A program made the translations under genes and the position numbers. From assembly GCA_963714145.1 (NCBI GenBank), contig OY970235.1:434001-498000 (forward strand): a stretch of DNA of 64,000 nt, written 5' to 3'. The notes below the pieces were generated by a model. It did no database searches, was not told where the DNA came from, and saw nothing but the letters and a program-made list of their open reading frames with translations. Position 1 is the stretch's first letter. The number at the start of each line of letters is the position of its first letter. Shown piece by piece: positions 1-9,064 of this stretch. Source of the DNA: JBBWZH01 sp035544115 (GTDB taxonomy: Bacteria > Actinomycetota > Actinomycetes > Mycobacteriales > CADCTP01).

Positions 1-726
1 GAAGGCCTGCTCGGTCAGCGCCGGCTCGGCCTCCACCGGCAGCCCGAGTTCCCCGGCCAGCGGCCGGACCGTGTCCACGCAGCGCACGTTGTCGGCGGCC
101 AGCACCCGGTCCGGCCGGAAGAAGCGCAGGGCCGTGCGCAGCGCGTCTGCCTGCAGGCGGCCTGATCCGTCCAGCGGCCGGAGCCGGTCGTCACCGGGCC
201 AGCTGTGCCGGTCGCCGGCCCGCGCGTGCCGCACCAGCAGCAGCATCGAGCCGCCCGGCGGCACCGCGAGGAATGTCCGCACCAGTTCCCGGTCCCGGTC
301 GTAGCTGAGCCAGGTGGCCGCTTCGGCCGGCCGCACCCAACGCACCTGGTCGACTTCGTCATTCGGGCGGAACGTTCCCGTCGCGCCGATATCCCGGGGC
401 GTCATCGTCCAGTAGTCGACTGTTTTCCGGTCCGGGCCGAGCCGGTATTCCTGCTGTGGCAGCCGCCGGCCGACGACCGGTTCGACGCCGGTCTCCTCGG
501 TCACCTCGCGGCAGGCGGCCAGCAGCGGGTGCTCGCCCTCGTGCAGTTTCCCTTTCGGCAGTGACCAGTCGTCGTACCGCTGCCGGTGCACGATCGCCAG
601 TTCCACCGCGGCGCCGGCCCGTCCGCCGGCGGCCGGGCCGAGCCCGTTGCCGCTGCCCGGCCGCCAGAGCACTCCGCCGGCAGCCTCGATGTCCACGCCC
701 CCCGTGGCATTTCCCCGGTGCGTCAC
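1..726 (-). CDS. mutT1: MutT1-like NUDIX hydrolase with C-terminal histidine phosphatase domain (partial)
   Basis: The gene runs off the left edge of the window, so its C-terminus is missing; 242 residues are visible. A perfect NUDIX box (G-x5-E-x7-REVTEETGV) spans about residues 59-81, after LPKGKL. From about residue 163 the chain reads LLLVRHARAGD, the RH(G/A) motif of histidine phosphatases. This two-domain layout is that of mycobacterial MutT1 (Rv2985), which hydrolyses 8-oxo-(d)GTP and diadenosine polyphosphates; function here is inferred from that family. The GTG start at 726 overlaps the stop of the CHAD gene (GTGA), implying translational coupling. The same neighbourhood (mutT1 beside ppk) occurs in mycobacteria. 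Confidence 0.88.
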   Translation of the reverse strand, partial: MTHRGNATGGVDIEAAGGVLWRPGSGNGLGPAAGGRAGAAVELAIVHRQRYDDWSLPKGKLHEGEHPLLAACREVTEETGVEPVVGRRLPQQEYRLGPDRKTVDYWTMTPRDIGATGTFRPNDEVDQVRWVRPAEAATWLSYDRDRELVRTFLAVPPGGSMLLLVRHARAGDRHSWPGDDRLRPLDGSGRLQADALRTALRFFRPDRVLAADNVRCVDTVRPLAGELGLPVEAEPALTEQAF

Positions 727-2231
727 GAGGCCAGCCAGCGGGTCGCGCGGGGGCTGGCGGCGCGCTCCCAGGCGGCCGGGAAGGCGGCCCGGCTGGCCCG
801 TACCGCGGCGCGTTCCCGCTCGGCCAGCCGGCCACAGGTGAGCACCAGCGCGAGGTCGTCCGGGTGCCGGTGGGCCAGCTCGAGCAGGGTCTGCGCGGTC
901 ACCGCGGCGTCCTGATGCCGCCCCAGCAGGTCCTGGATGGACTCGGCGGCGGCGGCGAGCTTGCGGGCCGGCCGGCCCACCGCGGGTGCCGCCGCCTCGC
1001 CGGCGTACCGGGCCCGCTTGGCCAGGATCCGGACCCGGTGCCAGCGCTGGTCCGCCCCGCCCGGACGCAGCTTGCCCGCCTGCGCGGTCAGTTTCTGCCA
1101 GGCGGCGGCGACCAGCGGGGCGATGGCCTGGTCCGCCGGCTTGCCGGCGAGCGGGGTGAGCGCGGGCTGCCGGGCCGAGTCCACCACCCGGTCCAACAAC
1201 CGGGCGTAGCGCGCGGTGTTCAGGGTGGCCAGCGCCGCGGCCAGGGCGGCCGTCTCGGCGCCGGCCAGCAGCGCGTCGATCCGCCCGGTCGCCGCCGGGT
1301 CCACCGGGGCCAGCGGATCGGCGCCGGCGGCGGCCCGGATCCGCTCCCGCTGCACCTCCAGGTCGCGGGCGGCGCCGAGCGAGTCGGCCAGCCAGGACAG
1401 CTCATCGCGCAGACCGTCGGCCCACCCGGCCTCCAGCAGCGGGCCGAACGTGCGCAGGTCGCTGCGCAGCCGCCGGCAGGCCACCCGCATCTGGTGCACC
1501 GCGTCCGGCGCGCCGCGGCGGACCGGGGCGTCCTGGCGGACCAGCCCGCGGGCGGCGGTGGCCAGCGCCGCGGCCACCACGTCGCCGCCGGTCACCTTGC
1601 CGGTCAGGGCCGGCGGCGCCGGCAGGTCGCTCGGCTGGGTCGCGGCCGGCCCGAGCGCGCGCACCACCTTCGGCGTGAACTCGCCCTCCACCGCGCCGGC
1701 CGCCACCAGCCGGTCGCGCAGCCGGGGCAGCACGGTCTCGGCGCCGCCCCGCCGCTCCACCTCCAGCTCGCGGAACCGGGCCACCGCGCGCTGGCCGTCC
1801 AGCACCGAGACCATGTCGTCGACCAGTTCGGCCAGCTCGGTGCCGTCCGGGCCGAGCACCCGGTACACCGCGCGGACCGTGCGCAGGGTGGCCACCGGGG
1901 CCAGCTCCGCGCCGCGCACCCAGCCGGTGACCAGTGCCCGCAGCTCGGCCGGCACCGCGCCGACCTTCCCCTTCGAGGTGAGCTCCTCCCGGGTCCCCGG
2001 GCTGTGGCCGGGCAGCGGCAGCTTCAGGTGCCAGGGCGGGCCGTTCTCGCCGGTGCGGTACCGCAGCGTGATGCCGTTGCGGGCCAGCCGCAGGTCGGCG
2101 GTGTCCCAGTAGGTGGCCCGCAACGTCCGGGTGCCGGCCGCCTCGACGGCGTGCACCCCACCGTCCGGGTCGGTCAGCTCGGGCAGCGCGAACCGGCCGG
2201 GTACGGCGAGCTTGACCTCTTCCTCGATCAT
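723..2231 (-). CDS. CYTH and CHAD domain protein
   Basis: 502 residues. The N-terminus begins MIEEEVKLAVPG, the ExExK signature of CYTH (triphosphate tunnel metalloenzyme) domains, which bind triphosphate or polyphosphate through charged residues in a barrel; that domain occupies about residues 1-200. The C-terminal ~280 residues are helical and His/Arg-rich, with HQMRVACRRLRSDLR and RWHRVRILAKRARYAGEA, typical of CHAD domains, which bind polyphosphate granules. It lies 87 bases downstream of ppk on the same strand and overlaps the mutT1 start by four bases, so it is probably in the ppk operon. Whether the CYTH part is a triphosphatase or only a binding domain cannot be decided here. Confidence 0.9.
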   Translation of the reverse strand: MIEEEVKLAVPGRFALPELTDPDGGVHAVEAAGTRTLRATYWDTADLRLARNGITLRYRTGENGPPWHLKLPLPGHSPGTREELTSKGKVGAVPAELRALVTGWVRGAELAPVATLRTVRAVYRVLGPDGTELAELVDDMVSVLDGQRAVARFRELEVERRGGAETVLPRLRDRLVAAGAVEGEFTPKVVRALGPAATQPSDLPAPPALTGKVTGGDVVAAALATAARGLVRQDAPVRRGAPDAVHQMRVACRRLRSDLRTFGPLLEAGWADGLRDELSWLADSLGAARDLEVQRERIRAAAGADPLAPVDPAATGRIDALLAGAETAALAAALATLNTARYARLLDRVVDSARQPALTPLAGKPADQAIAPLVAAAWQKLTAQAGKLRPGGADQRWHRVRILAKRARYAGEAAAPAVGRPARKLAAAAESIQDLLGRHQDAAVTAQTLLELAHRHPDDLALVLTCGRLAERERAAVRASRAAFPAAWERAASPRATRWLAS

Positions 2232-2318
2232 CGGGTCCTCCGCGGGGCAGGGCGGTCCGGCCGGTCCCGCGCGGCCGCGCCACCGGCCGGGACCGGCCCG
2301 GCGGCGGCCGGGCGGGCG

Positions 2319-4494
2319 TTACCCACCGCGGTTCGCCAGCCGCCGCATCAGCTCCTCCTGGTAGTCCCGGAAGGGCTGGCCGGGCTCGCCGGCGGTGCGC
2401 TGCCAACTGCCGTCCGGCTGCTGGTCCCAGGCGGCGATGTCGGGCGCGAAGGCCAGCTCGAACATGTCCTGCACGTGCTTGCGGGCGGTCGGATCGGTGA
2501 CCCGGATCAGCACCTCGATCCGCCGGTCCAGGTTGCGGTGCATCAGGTCCGAGCTGCCGATGAGGTATTCCGGGTTGCCGTCGTTGCCCACGTGCACGAT
2601 CCGGGAGTGCTCCAGGAACCGGCCCAGGATCGAGCGCACCCGGATCCGCTCGGACAGCCCCGGCACACCGGACCGGATCGAGCAGAACGTGCGTACCAGC
2701 AGGTCGATCTGCACGCCGGCCGCCGAGGCCCGGTACAGCGCGTCGATGATCTGCTCGTCCACCAGGTGGTTGACCTTGATCTGGATCAGCGCCGGCCGGC
2801 CGGCCCGGGCGTGCGCCACCTCCCGGTCGATCGCGCTCCATCAGCCCGGGCCGCAGCCCGTGCGGGGCCACCAGCAGCGAGCGGTACTCGGTCTGCCGGG
2901 AGTAGCCGGTCAGCACGTTGAACAGGTCGGTCAGGTCGGCACCGACGCCCGGGTCGGCGGTGAACAGGCCCAGGTCCTCGTACGTGCGGGCGGTCTTCGG
3001 TTGTTGTAGTTGCCGGTGCCGATGTGGCAGTAGCGCCGGATCGTGCTGCCCTCCTGCCGCACCACCAGGCAGGTCTTGCAGTGCGTCTTGAGCCCGATCA
3101 GGCCGTACACGACGTGGCAGCCGGCCCGTTCCAGCGCCTTGGCCCAGCCGATGTTGGCCTGCTCGTCGAACCGGGCCTTCACCTCGACCAGCACCACCAC
3201 CTGCTTGCCGGCCTCGGCCGCGTCGATCAGCGCGTCCACGATCGGCGAGTCGCCCGACGTCCGGTACAGCGTCTGCTTGATCGCCAGCACGTTCGGGTCG
3301 GCCGCGGCCTGCTCGATGAACCGCTGCACGCTGGTGGAGAACGATTCGTACGGGTGGTGCACGAGCACGTCGCCCTCGCGCAGTGTGGCGAACACGCTCT
3401 TGGGCACCTCGCCCTCGGCGAACCGCGGATGGGTGGCCGGCACGTACCGGCGGTCCTTCAGGTCCGGCCGGTCCACCCCGTACACCTGCCAGAGCGAGGC
3501 CAGGTCGAGCAGCCCCGGCACCCGGAACACCGTGCCCGGGCTCACGTCCAGCTCGCGCCACCAGCAGGTCGAGCACGTGCGGCGGGGTGGTGTCGGCCAC
3601 CTCCAGCCGCACCGCCGGGCCGAACCGGCGCCGGGACAGCTCCCGCTCCAGCGCCTGCAGCAGGTCCTCGTCCCGGTCCTCGTCGACCTCGATGTCGGCG
3701 TTGCGGGTGACCCGGAACAGGTTGTGCTCGACCACCTCCATGCCCGGGAACAGCAGCTCCAGGTGCGCCGCGATCAGCTCCTCCAGCGGCAGGAACGTGG
3801 CGGTCCGCTCGTCCGGGTCGGCATCGGTGCCGCTGGTCACGACGAACCGGGGCACGTTGTTCGGCACCTTGACCCGGGCGAACTGCTCCGGCCCGCCGCC
3901 GGGGTCGCGGACGAACACGGCCAGGTTCAGCGACAGCCCGCTGATGTACGGGAACGGGTGCGCCGGATCGACCGCCAGCGGGGTGAGGACGGGGAACACC
4001 TGGTCGCGGAAGTAGGCGCCGAGGCGGCGCTGCTCGCCGTCGTCCAGCGCGCCCCAGTGCACGATCCGGATGCCCTGCGCGGCCAGCGCCGGCTCGACAT
4101 CGTCGATGAAGCAGCGGGCGTGCTGCTGCATCAGCTGCTGGGTGCGGGTCGAGATGCGGCTGAGCGTGTCCCGGGGGGAGAGCCCGTCGGCGGCGGCCAG
4201 CGCCAGGCCCATCTCCTGCCGGCGTTTCAGCCCGGCCACCCGGACCATGTAGAACTCGTCCAGGTTGCCGGCGAAGATGGCGAGGAACTTGACCCGTTCC
4301 AGCAGCGGGATGCGCCGGTCCTGGGCCTGCGCCAGCACCCGGGCGTTGAAGTCGAGCCAGGACATCTCCCGGCTGTAGAACCGGTCGTCCGGTAGTTCCG
4401 GGACCGGCTGGACCGGGTCGTCGGCCAGATCGTTCGGAACGATGTCGTCCCGCTCGGTGACCTGGCCGAGCGCCGCCGTGATCGCATCGGTCAT
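2319..4494 (-). pseudogene. ppk: Polyphosphate kinase 1, interrupted by three frameshifts
   Basis: Ppk1 makes polyphosphate from ATP. The start is ATG at 4494 (MTDAITAALGQV) after GGAGGAG. The first ~310 residues are intact and include the DDRFYSREMSWLDFNARVL core. The frame then breaks three times: one extra base near 3558 (after DLLV), a net +2 near 3003 (just after GTGNYN) and one extra base near 2840 (within GLMER). Removing four bases gives a 723-residue protein of normal length, with PYESFSTSVQ, the GTGNYN region and HRNLDRRIEVL all in place. All frames on both sides of each break are well conserved, so the lesions are recent or are sequencing/assembly errors in high-GC DNA. If real, the enzyme loses its catalytic half. 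Confidence 0.85.
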
Positions 4495-4732
4495 GCGTGC
4501 TCCTCCCGCCGTCCACCCCGGCTCCCGGGCCCGGGCGGCCACCCGCCGCCGGTCCACCCTCCCGTGTGTACTGCCACGGTGCCGCCGCCCGCCCGCGGCC
4601 GCCAGCCGAGCCATCGTCCCTCAGCAAGGTGAACGCCAGGCACGTGGCCGGTATGGGCGGTTGCGGGCCCTTGCCGCTGGCTTGTTGTCGGCCCTGTTGT
4701 CGGCCGCCCGGCCGCCCCGGCGCGCCGGCCGG

Positions 4733-4990
4733 TCAGGGCAGGGTGTGGATGGTCACCCGGGCGACCCGGTCGCCGGCGTACTCCAGCCGGACGCGCTGGC
4801 CGAACCGGAGCAGCCGCAGCCCGCCGGCGGCGAACGCGGCCCCGTCGAACTGCACCGGCCGGCCGTCGTCCAGCAGCGCCGTACCCGCCCCGGACGCCGG
4901 ATCGAACGTCCCCACCGTCGCCTGCACCGCCCGGCCGCCGGCCGCCGCGGGCGCCGCCGGTGGTTCGGAGGTCGGGTCGGCGGCGTTCAT
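4733..4990 (-). CDS. Small cold-shock-domain-like protein
   Basis: 85 residues. After a disordered Ala/Pro-rich N-terminus (1-20), the chain QATVGTFDPASGAGTALLDDG looks like the first strands of a cold-shock/OB fold, and it ends with RLEYAGDRVARVTIHTLP. It lacks the clear RNP1/RNP2 aromatics of CspA, so it is a divergent relative rather than a canonical cold-shock protein. The ATG at 4990 overlaps the stop of fbiD (ATGA), so the two are co-translated. No specific role can be assigned. Confidence 0.7.
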   Translation of the reverse strand: MNAADPTSEPPAAPAAAGGRAVQATVGTFDPASGAGTALLDDGRPVQFDGAAFAAGGLRLLRFGQRVRLEYAGDRVARVTIHTLP

Positions 4991-5649
4991 GCCCGGATCG
5001 TACGGCCTGTGCCCGGGTCCTCGGCCGGATGGCTGGCCAGCCAGTCCCGGGTGGCCGGGCCGAGGCCCAGCGCGGCGGCCTCGGCCAGGTCGGCGGCGGT
5101 GTCCACGTCCCGCCGCAGCGACGGCCAGTCGCCGGCCAGTTCCACCGCGCCGGACGCGCGGTGGCCGGCCCGGGAACCGGGTCCGTAGCGCGGGTCCAGA
5201 ACGGCGCCCGGCCCGGCGGCGAGCAGCGTGGTGCCGGTGCCGGCGGCGTCCGGCACGAACGCCCGCCCGGTAACGGCCGCCGCGGTCAGCGCCGCGGTCA
5301 GCTCGGCCGGCCGCAGCGCCGGCAGGTCGGCCGAGAGCACCGCGATCCCGTCGTCCGGGGCGATCCGCCGGGCCGCGCCGGCGCCGTGGGTCAGCGCCGG
5401 GTTCAGGCCCGCGTCCGGCTCGTCCCGGACAACCAACGCGTCCAGGGCGCGAACCGCCCGGCCGGCGTCGGCGTCGTCGGTCACCACCACCACCCGGGCC
5501 ACCACCGGGCTGCCGGCCGCGGCCCGCACCGTGTCCAGCGCCAGGGCCAGCGCGAGCGCGGCGTGGTCGGCCGGGGCCCGGCGCGGGTCCTGCAACCGGG
5601 TCTTGGCGGCAGGCAGCCGCTTCACCGGCACCACCACGGACCATCGCAT
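4987..5649 (-). CDS. fbiD: Phosphoenolpyruvate/2-phospholactate guanylyltransferase (F420 biosynthesis)
   Basis: 220 residues. CofC/FbiD transfers GMP to 2-phospholactate or phosphoenolpyruvate, an early step of coenzyme F420 synthesis. The N-terminus MRWSVVVPVKRLPAAKTRL matches the family's nucleotide-binding start, and VLSADLPALRP is the metal/substrate loop. The domain continues to the C-terminus with the conserved D-x-DT-x-ADL segment (RRDVDTAADLAEA). The ATG at 5649 is chosen because the conserved first strand starts there. The stop overlaps the next gene by four bases. The homologue Rv2983 also sits next to ppk in mycobacteria, which supports orthology. Confidence 0.88.
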   Translation of the reverse strand: MRWSVVVPVKRLPAAKTRLQDPRRAPADHAALALALALDTVRAAAGSPVVARVVVVTDDADAGRAVRALDALVVRDEPDAGLNPALTHGAGAARRIAPDDGIAVLSADLPALRPAELTAALTAAAVTGRAFVPDAAGTGTTLLAAGPGAVLDPRYGPGSRAGHRASGAVELAGDWPSLRRDVDTAADLAEAAALGLGPATRDWLASHPAEDPGTGRTIRA

Positions 5650-5917
5650 GACATCGTCGATCTTCGCACCGCCGGCCGGCCGGGCCGACTCCGGGCGCGG
5701 CCGCCTGGCCGGTGTCCGACGTGGACAGCGGCGGCGGGGGACGACAGACTGCCGGCAGGGCTGAGGTGGCCCCGCCCCGTCCCGGCCTGCCCGGCGCTGG
5801 TCAGCCGGGTCGGCTGACGGACACCGGCCGGCCGACGAACGAGGCCGGCCGATGCAACCGGGGCCGGTCGGGGCCGGGGCCGGCTCATCGGGCAAGAGTC
5901 GACGAGGGGAGTGCGGC

Positions 5918-6802
5918 GTGGCGCGGCACGGCAGGGTCGGGTTCTGGCTGCGGGTCGCCTGGGCCGTGATCTACCCGGTGGACTCGGTGCTGTTCAAGCT
6001 GCGCTGGCGCGGCCTGGAGCACATCCCGGCGACCGGGGGAGTGCTGGTGGTCGCGAACCACGTCTCGCACGCCGACCCGCTCACCTTCGCCCGGTACGTC
6101 TGGGATGCCGGCCGGGTGCCCCGGTTCCTGGCCAAGGACGAGCTGTTCCGGATCTTCTTCGTCGGCCGGGTGCTGCGCGGCGCCGGGCAGATCCCGGTGC
6201 ACCGCGGCACCAGCGACGCGCAGGCCTCGCTGCGGGACGCGATCGCCGCGCTGGCCGCCGGGGAGGCGGTCTGCATCTACCCGGAGGGCACCGTCACCCG
6301 CGACCCGGACATGTGGCCGATGGTCAGCCGCACCGGCATCGCCCGGCTGGCGCTCAGCAGCGACGTGCCGGTGATCCCGGTCGCGCAGTGGGGCCCGCAG
6401 CTCGCGGTGGACGTCTACCGCAAGCGGTACCGCCCGTTGCCGCGCAAGAAGGCGGAGTGCCTGGCCGGCCCGCCGGTGGACCTCTCCGCCTACCGCGGCC
6501 GGCCGCAGACCGCCGAGCTGCTCCGAGAGGTCACCGACGTGATCATGACCCGGGTCCGGGACGGGGTCGCCGAGTTGCGCGGCGAGACCCCACCCACCAG
6601 CTTCTGGCGCCGCTCGAACGGCACCGCCGCGACCGCTGCCGCCCCCGACGAGCCCCCGGCCCCGCCGGCGGACAGCCTGCCGGTGGACGGCGTGCCGTCG
6701 GCTGGGCTGCCGGTGGACGGCGTGCCGGTGGACGGCGCGCCGACGGAAGGGGTGCCGGCCGGGCCGGAGGCCGAAGCGTCCGGGCGGGAGACGGCGTCGT
6801 GA
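5918..6802 (+). CDS. plsC: 1-acyl-sn-glycerol-3-phosphate acyltransferase (PlsC family)
   Basis: 294 residues. PlsC acylates lysophosphatidic acid to phosphatidic acid at the membrane. The HxxxxD catalytic motif is seen as NHVSHADPLTF (about residue 50), and the glycerol-phosphate binding motif as YPEGTVTRDPDMWP. A hydrophobic N-terminal stretch (FWLRVAWAVIYPVDSVLF) should anchor it. The GTG at 5918 is preferred because GAGGGGA lies just upstream; longer in-frame starts would add an unconserved tail. The last ~70 residues are a low-complexity extension with repeated LPVDGVP units (about 6690-6760), outside the catalytic domain. gpsA follows within 11 bases, so two consecutive glycerophospholipid steps are coupled. 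Confidence 0.92.
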   Translation: MARHGRVGFWLRVAWAVIYPVDSVLFKLRWRGLEHIPATGGVLVVANHVSHADPLTFARYVWDAGRVPRFLAKDELFRIFFVGRVLRGAGQIPVHRGTSDAQASLRDAIAALAAGEAVCIYPEGTVTRDPDMWPMVSRTGIARLALSSDVPVIPVAQWGPQLAVDVYRKRYRPLPRKKAECLAGPPVDLSAYRGRPQTAELLREVTDVIMTRVRDGVAELRGETPPTSFWRRSNGTAATAAAPDEPPAPPADSLPVDGVPSAGLPVDGVPVDGAPTEGVPAGPEAEASGRETAS

Positions 6803-6812
6803 CGGTGCCGGC

Positions 6813-7817
6813 GTGACCCGGGCGGCGGTGCTCAGCGCCGGCTCCTGGGGCACCGCGTTCGCGAAGGTGCTCGCCGACGCCGGCGGTGACGTCCGGCTCT
6901 GGGCCCGCCGGCCAGAGCTGGCGAGCTCGATCAACGGCGACCGGGAGAACGCGGACTACCTGCCCGGGATCGGGCTGCCGGCCGGGCTGCACGCGGCCAG
7001 CGACCCGGTCGAGGTGCTCGACGGCAGCGAGATCGTGGTGCTCTCGGTGCCGTCCCAGACCCTGCGGGCGAACCTGGCCGCGTTCGCCCTGGCCATCCCG
7101 GCCGACGCGACCGTGGTCAGCCTGATGAAGGGGGTCGAGCTCGGCACGGCGAAGCGGATGAGCGAGGTGATCTGCGAGGTGGCCGGGGTGCCGGCGGGCC
7201 GGATCGCCGTGGTGTCCGGGCCGAACCTGGCCCGCGAGATCGCCGAGGAGCAGCCGGCCGCGACCGTGATCGCCTGCGTCGACCACGACCGGGCCGCCGC
7301 CGTGCAGCACGCCTGCAGCACGCCGTACTTCCGGCCGTACACGAACGTCGACGTGGTCGGCTGCGAGCTCGGTGGGGCGGTGAAGAACGTGATCGCGCTG
7401 GCCTGCGGGATGGCCGAGGGGATGGGCTTCGGCGACAACACCCGGGCCTCGCTGATGACCCGCGGGCTGGCCGAGACGGCCCGCCTGGGCGCCGCGCTGG
7501 GCGCCGACCCGATGACGTTCGCCGGCCTGGCGGGGCTGGGCGACCTGGTCGCCACCTGCAGTTCGCCGCTGTCCCGGAACCGGACGTTCGGCGAGCGGCT
7601 GGGCCGCGGCGAGACGCTGGCCGCGGCGCAGGCCGCCACCAGGCAGACCGCGGAGGGGGTGAAATCCTGCCGGTCGGTGCTCGACCTGGCCCGCCGGCAC
7701 GGGGTGGACGTGCCGATCACCGAGCACGTCGCGAAGGTCTGCCACGAGGGCATGACGCCGGCCGACATGCTGCGTGGCCTGATGGACCGCGACATGAAGT
7801 CCGAACGCTCGCGGTGA
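6813..7817 (+). CDS. gpsA: Glycerol-3-phosphate dehydrogenase [NAD(P)+]
   Basis: 334 residues. GpsA reduces dihydroxyacetone phosphate to sn-glycerol-3-phosphate for phospholipids. The N-terminal Rossmann motif is AVLSAGSWGTAFAKVLADAG, with the usual first Gly of GxGxxG replaced by Ser-Ala. VVSGPNLAREIA and ELGGAVKNVIALACGMAEGMGFGDN are the signature and catalytic-Lys segments, and LAGLGDLVATCSSPLSRN is conserved near the C-terminal domain. The GTG at 6813 lies 10 bases after the plsC stop. It overlaps the next gene by four bases (GTGA). Confidence 0.96.
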   Translation: MTRAAVLSAGSWGTAFAKVLADAGGDVRLWARRPELASSINGDRENADYLPGIGLPAGLHAASDPVEVLDGSEIVVLSVPSQTLRANLAAFALAIPADATVVSLMKGVELGTAKRMSEVICEVAGVPAGRIAVVSGPNLAREIAEEQPAATVIACVDHDRAAAVQHACSTPYFRPYTNVDVVGCELGGAVKNVIALACGMAEGMGFGDNTRASLMTRGLAETARLGAALGADPMTFAGLAGLGDLVATCSSPLSRNRTFGERLGRGETLAAAQAATRQTAEGVKSCRSVLDLARRHGVDVPITEHVAKVCHEGMTPADMLRGLMDRDMKSERSR

Positions 7818-9019
7818 CGCCGGCTCCCGGCCGCGTCCCCGACCCGTCCAACGGCGCCGCCGACCGGCCGGTCGGCCCGGCCGGCGGGCCCGGCGGCCCG
7901 GTGCCGCGGTACCGGGACGGCACCCGGACCGTCCACGCGGGACTGCCGCCGGCCGAGCGCGGTGCCCCGTTCCTGCCCGGGCCGACGTTCGCGGCCACCT
8001 ACCACCTGGGCGGCCCGGGCGACGGCACGGACTCCTACGGCCGCAACGACAACCCGACCTGGCGCCGGTACGAGGCGGCGCTCGGCGGGCTGGAGGGCGG
8101 CAGCGCGGTCGTGTTCAGCTCCGGGATGGCCGCGGTCAGCGCGGTCCTGCTCAGCCTGCTGGCGCCCGGGCAGGTGCTGGTGCTGCCGGCGGACGGCTAC
8201 TACGTGGCCCGCGCACTGGCCCGCGAGCACCTCACCGCCCGGGGCGTGGCGCTGCGCGAGGTGCCCACCGGCCGGCCACTGTCCGAATCGGACATTGCCG
8301 GCGCGGCGCTGGTGCTGCTGGAAACCCCGAGCAATCCGGGCCTGGACGTGGCCGACATCGCCGCGGCGGTCGATATCGCACACCGACACGGTGTCCCGAT
8401 AGCGGTCGACAACACCACCGCCACCCCGCTGGGCCAGCGCCCGCTGGAGTTCGGCGCCGACTACTCGATCTCCTCCGGCACCAAGGCGCTGACCGGGCAC
8501 GGCGACCTGCTGCTCGGCCACGTCGCGGTCACCGATCCCGGTCGGCTGACCGCGCTGCGCAGTTGGCGACTGTCCACAGGCGCCATTCCCGGCCCGTTCG
8601 AGACCTGGCTGGCGCACCGCTCGTTGGCCACCCTGGACCTCCGGCTGGCCCGGCAGGCGGCGAATGCCCTGGCCCTGGCGACCCTGCTCAGCGGGCGCCC
8701 CGAGGTGACCGGGCTGCGTTACCCCGGCCTGCCCACCGATCCCGCGCATGCCCTGGCCAGCAGGCAGATGCACCGGTTCGGCGGCGTCCTGTCCTTCGAG
8801 TTGGCGTCGGCCGAGGCGGTCGAGCGGTTCCTCGGCGGCGCCCGGCTGGTGCTGGCCGCGACCAGCTTCGGTGGCCTGCACACCACCGCCGACCGCCGGG
8901 CGCAATGGGGCGGTGACATCGTGCCCGCCGGTTTCGTCCGGCTCTCCGCCGGCTGCGAGGACACCGCCGATCTGATCGACGACGTGACCCGCGCACTGGC
9001 CGGGCTGCCGCCCCGGTGA
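7814..9019 (+). CDS. Trans-sulfuration-type PLP enzyme (cystathionine gamma-lyase/synthase family)
   Basis: 401 residues. This is a Cys/Met metabolism PLP-dependent enzyme. The fold markers are YGRNDNPTWRRYEAAL (phosphate-binding Tyr/Arg region), SSGMAAVSAVL, LLETPSNPGLDVADI, and SSGTKALTGHGDLLLGHV with the PLP lysine in GTK (about residue 222). The C-terminus has ATSFGGLHTTADRR and the substrate-carboxylate Arg in FVRLSAGCED. It probably cleaves or forms cystathionine; the family also includes methionine gamma-lyase, so the substrate is uncertain. The first 30 residues are a disordered Pro/Gly-rich extension. The start overlaps the gpsA stop. Confidence 0.87.
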   Translation: MTPAPGRVPDPSNGAADRPVGPAGGPGGPVPRYRDGTRTVHAGLPPAERGAPFLPGPTFAATYHLGGPGDGTDSYGRNDNPTWRRYEAALGGLEGGSAVVFSSGMAAVSAVLLSLLAPGQVLVLPADGYYVARALAREHLTARGVALREVPTGRPLSESDIAGAALVLLETPSNPGLDVADIAAAVDIAHRHGVPIAVDNTTATPLGQRPLEFGADYSISSGTKALTGHGDLLLGHVAVTDPGRLTALRSWRLSTGAIPGPFETWLAHRSLATLDLRLARQAANALALATLLSGRPEVTGLRYPGLPTDPAHALASRQMHRFGGVLSFELASAEAVERFLGGARLVLAATSFGGLHTTADRRAQWGGDIVPAGFVRLSAGCEDTADLIDDVTRALAGLPPR

Positions 9020-9051
9020 CCTGAGCGGACAGACGGTCCGGATCGGGCAGG

Positions 9052-9057
9052 TAGGGT
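9052..9057 (+). promoter_or_regulatory. -10-like TAGGGT, leaderless start for ddl
   Basis: TAGGGT sits seven bases before the ATG at 9065, which places a transcription start at or next to the start codon. No clear -35 is seen. Leaderless transcripts with this geometry are common in actinomycetes. Confidence 0.5.
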
Positions 9058-9064
9058 GACCGCC

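Noticed and set aside
456..2921. 821-codon open frame on the plus strand opposite mutT1, CYTH-CHAD and ppk
   Set aside because: It runs antisense to conserved genes and its product is low-complexity Arg/Gly/Pro sequence, the usual shadow frame of very GC-rich DNA.
3540..3560. Programmed frameshift in ppk
   Set aside because: Ppk1 has no known recoding, there are three separate breaks, and no slippery sequence with a downstream structure is evident.
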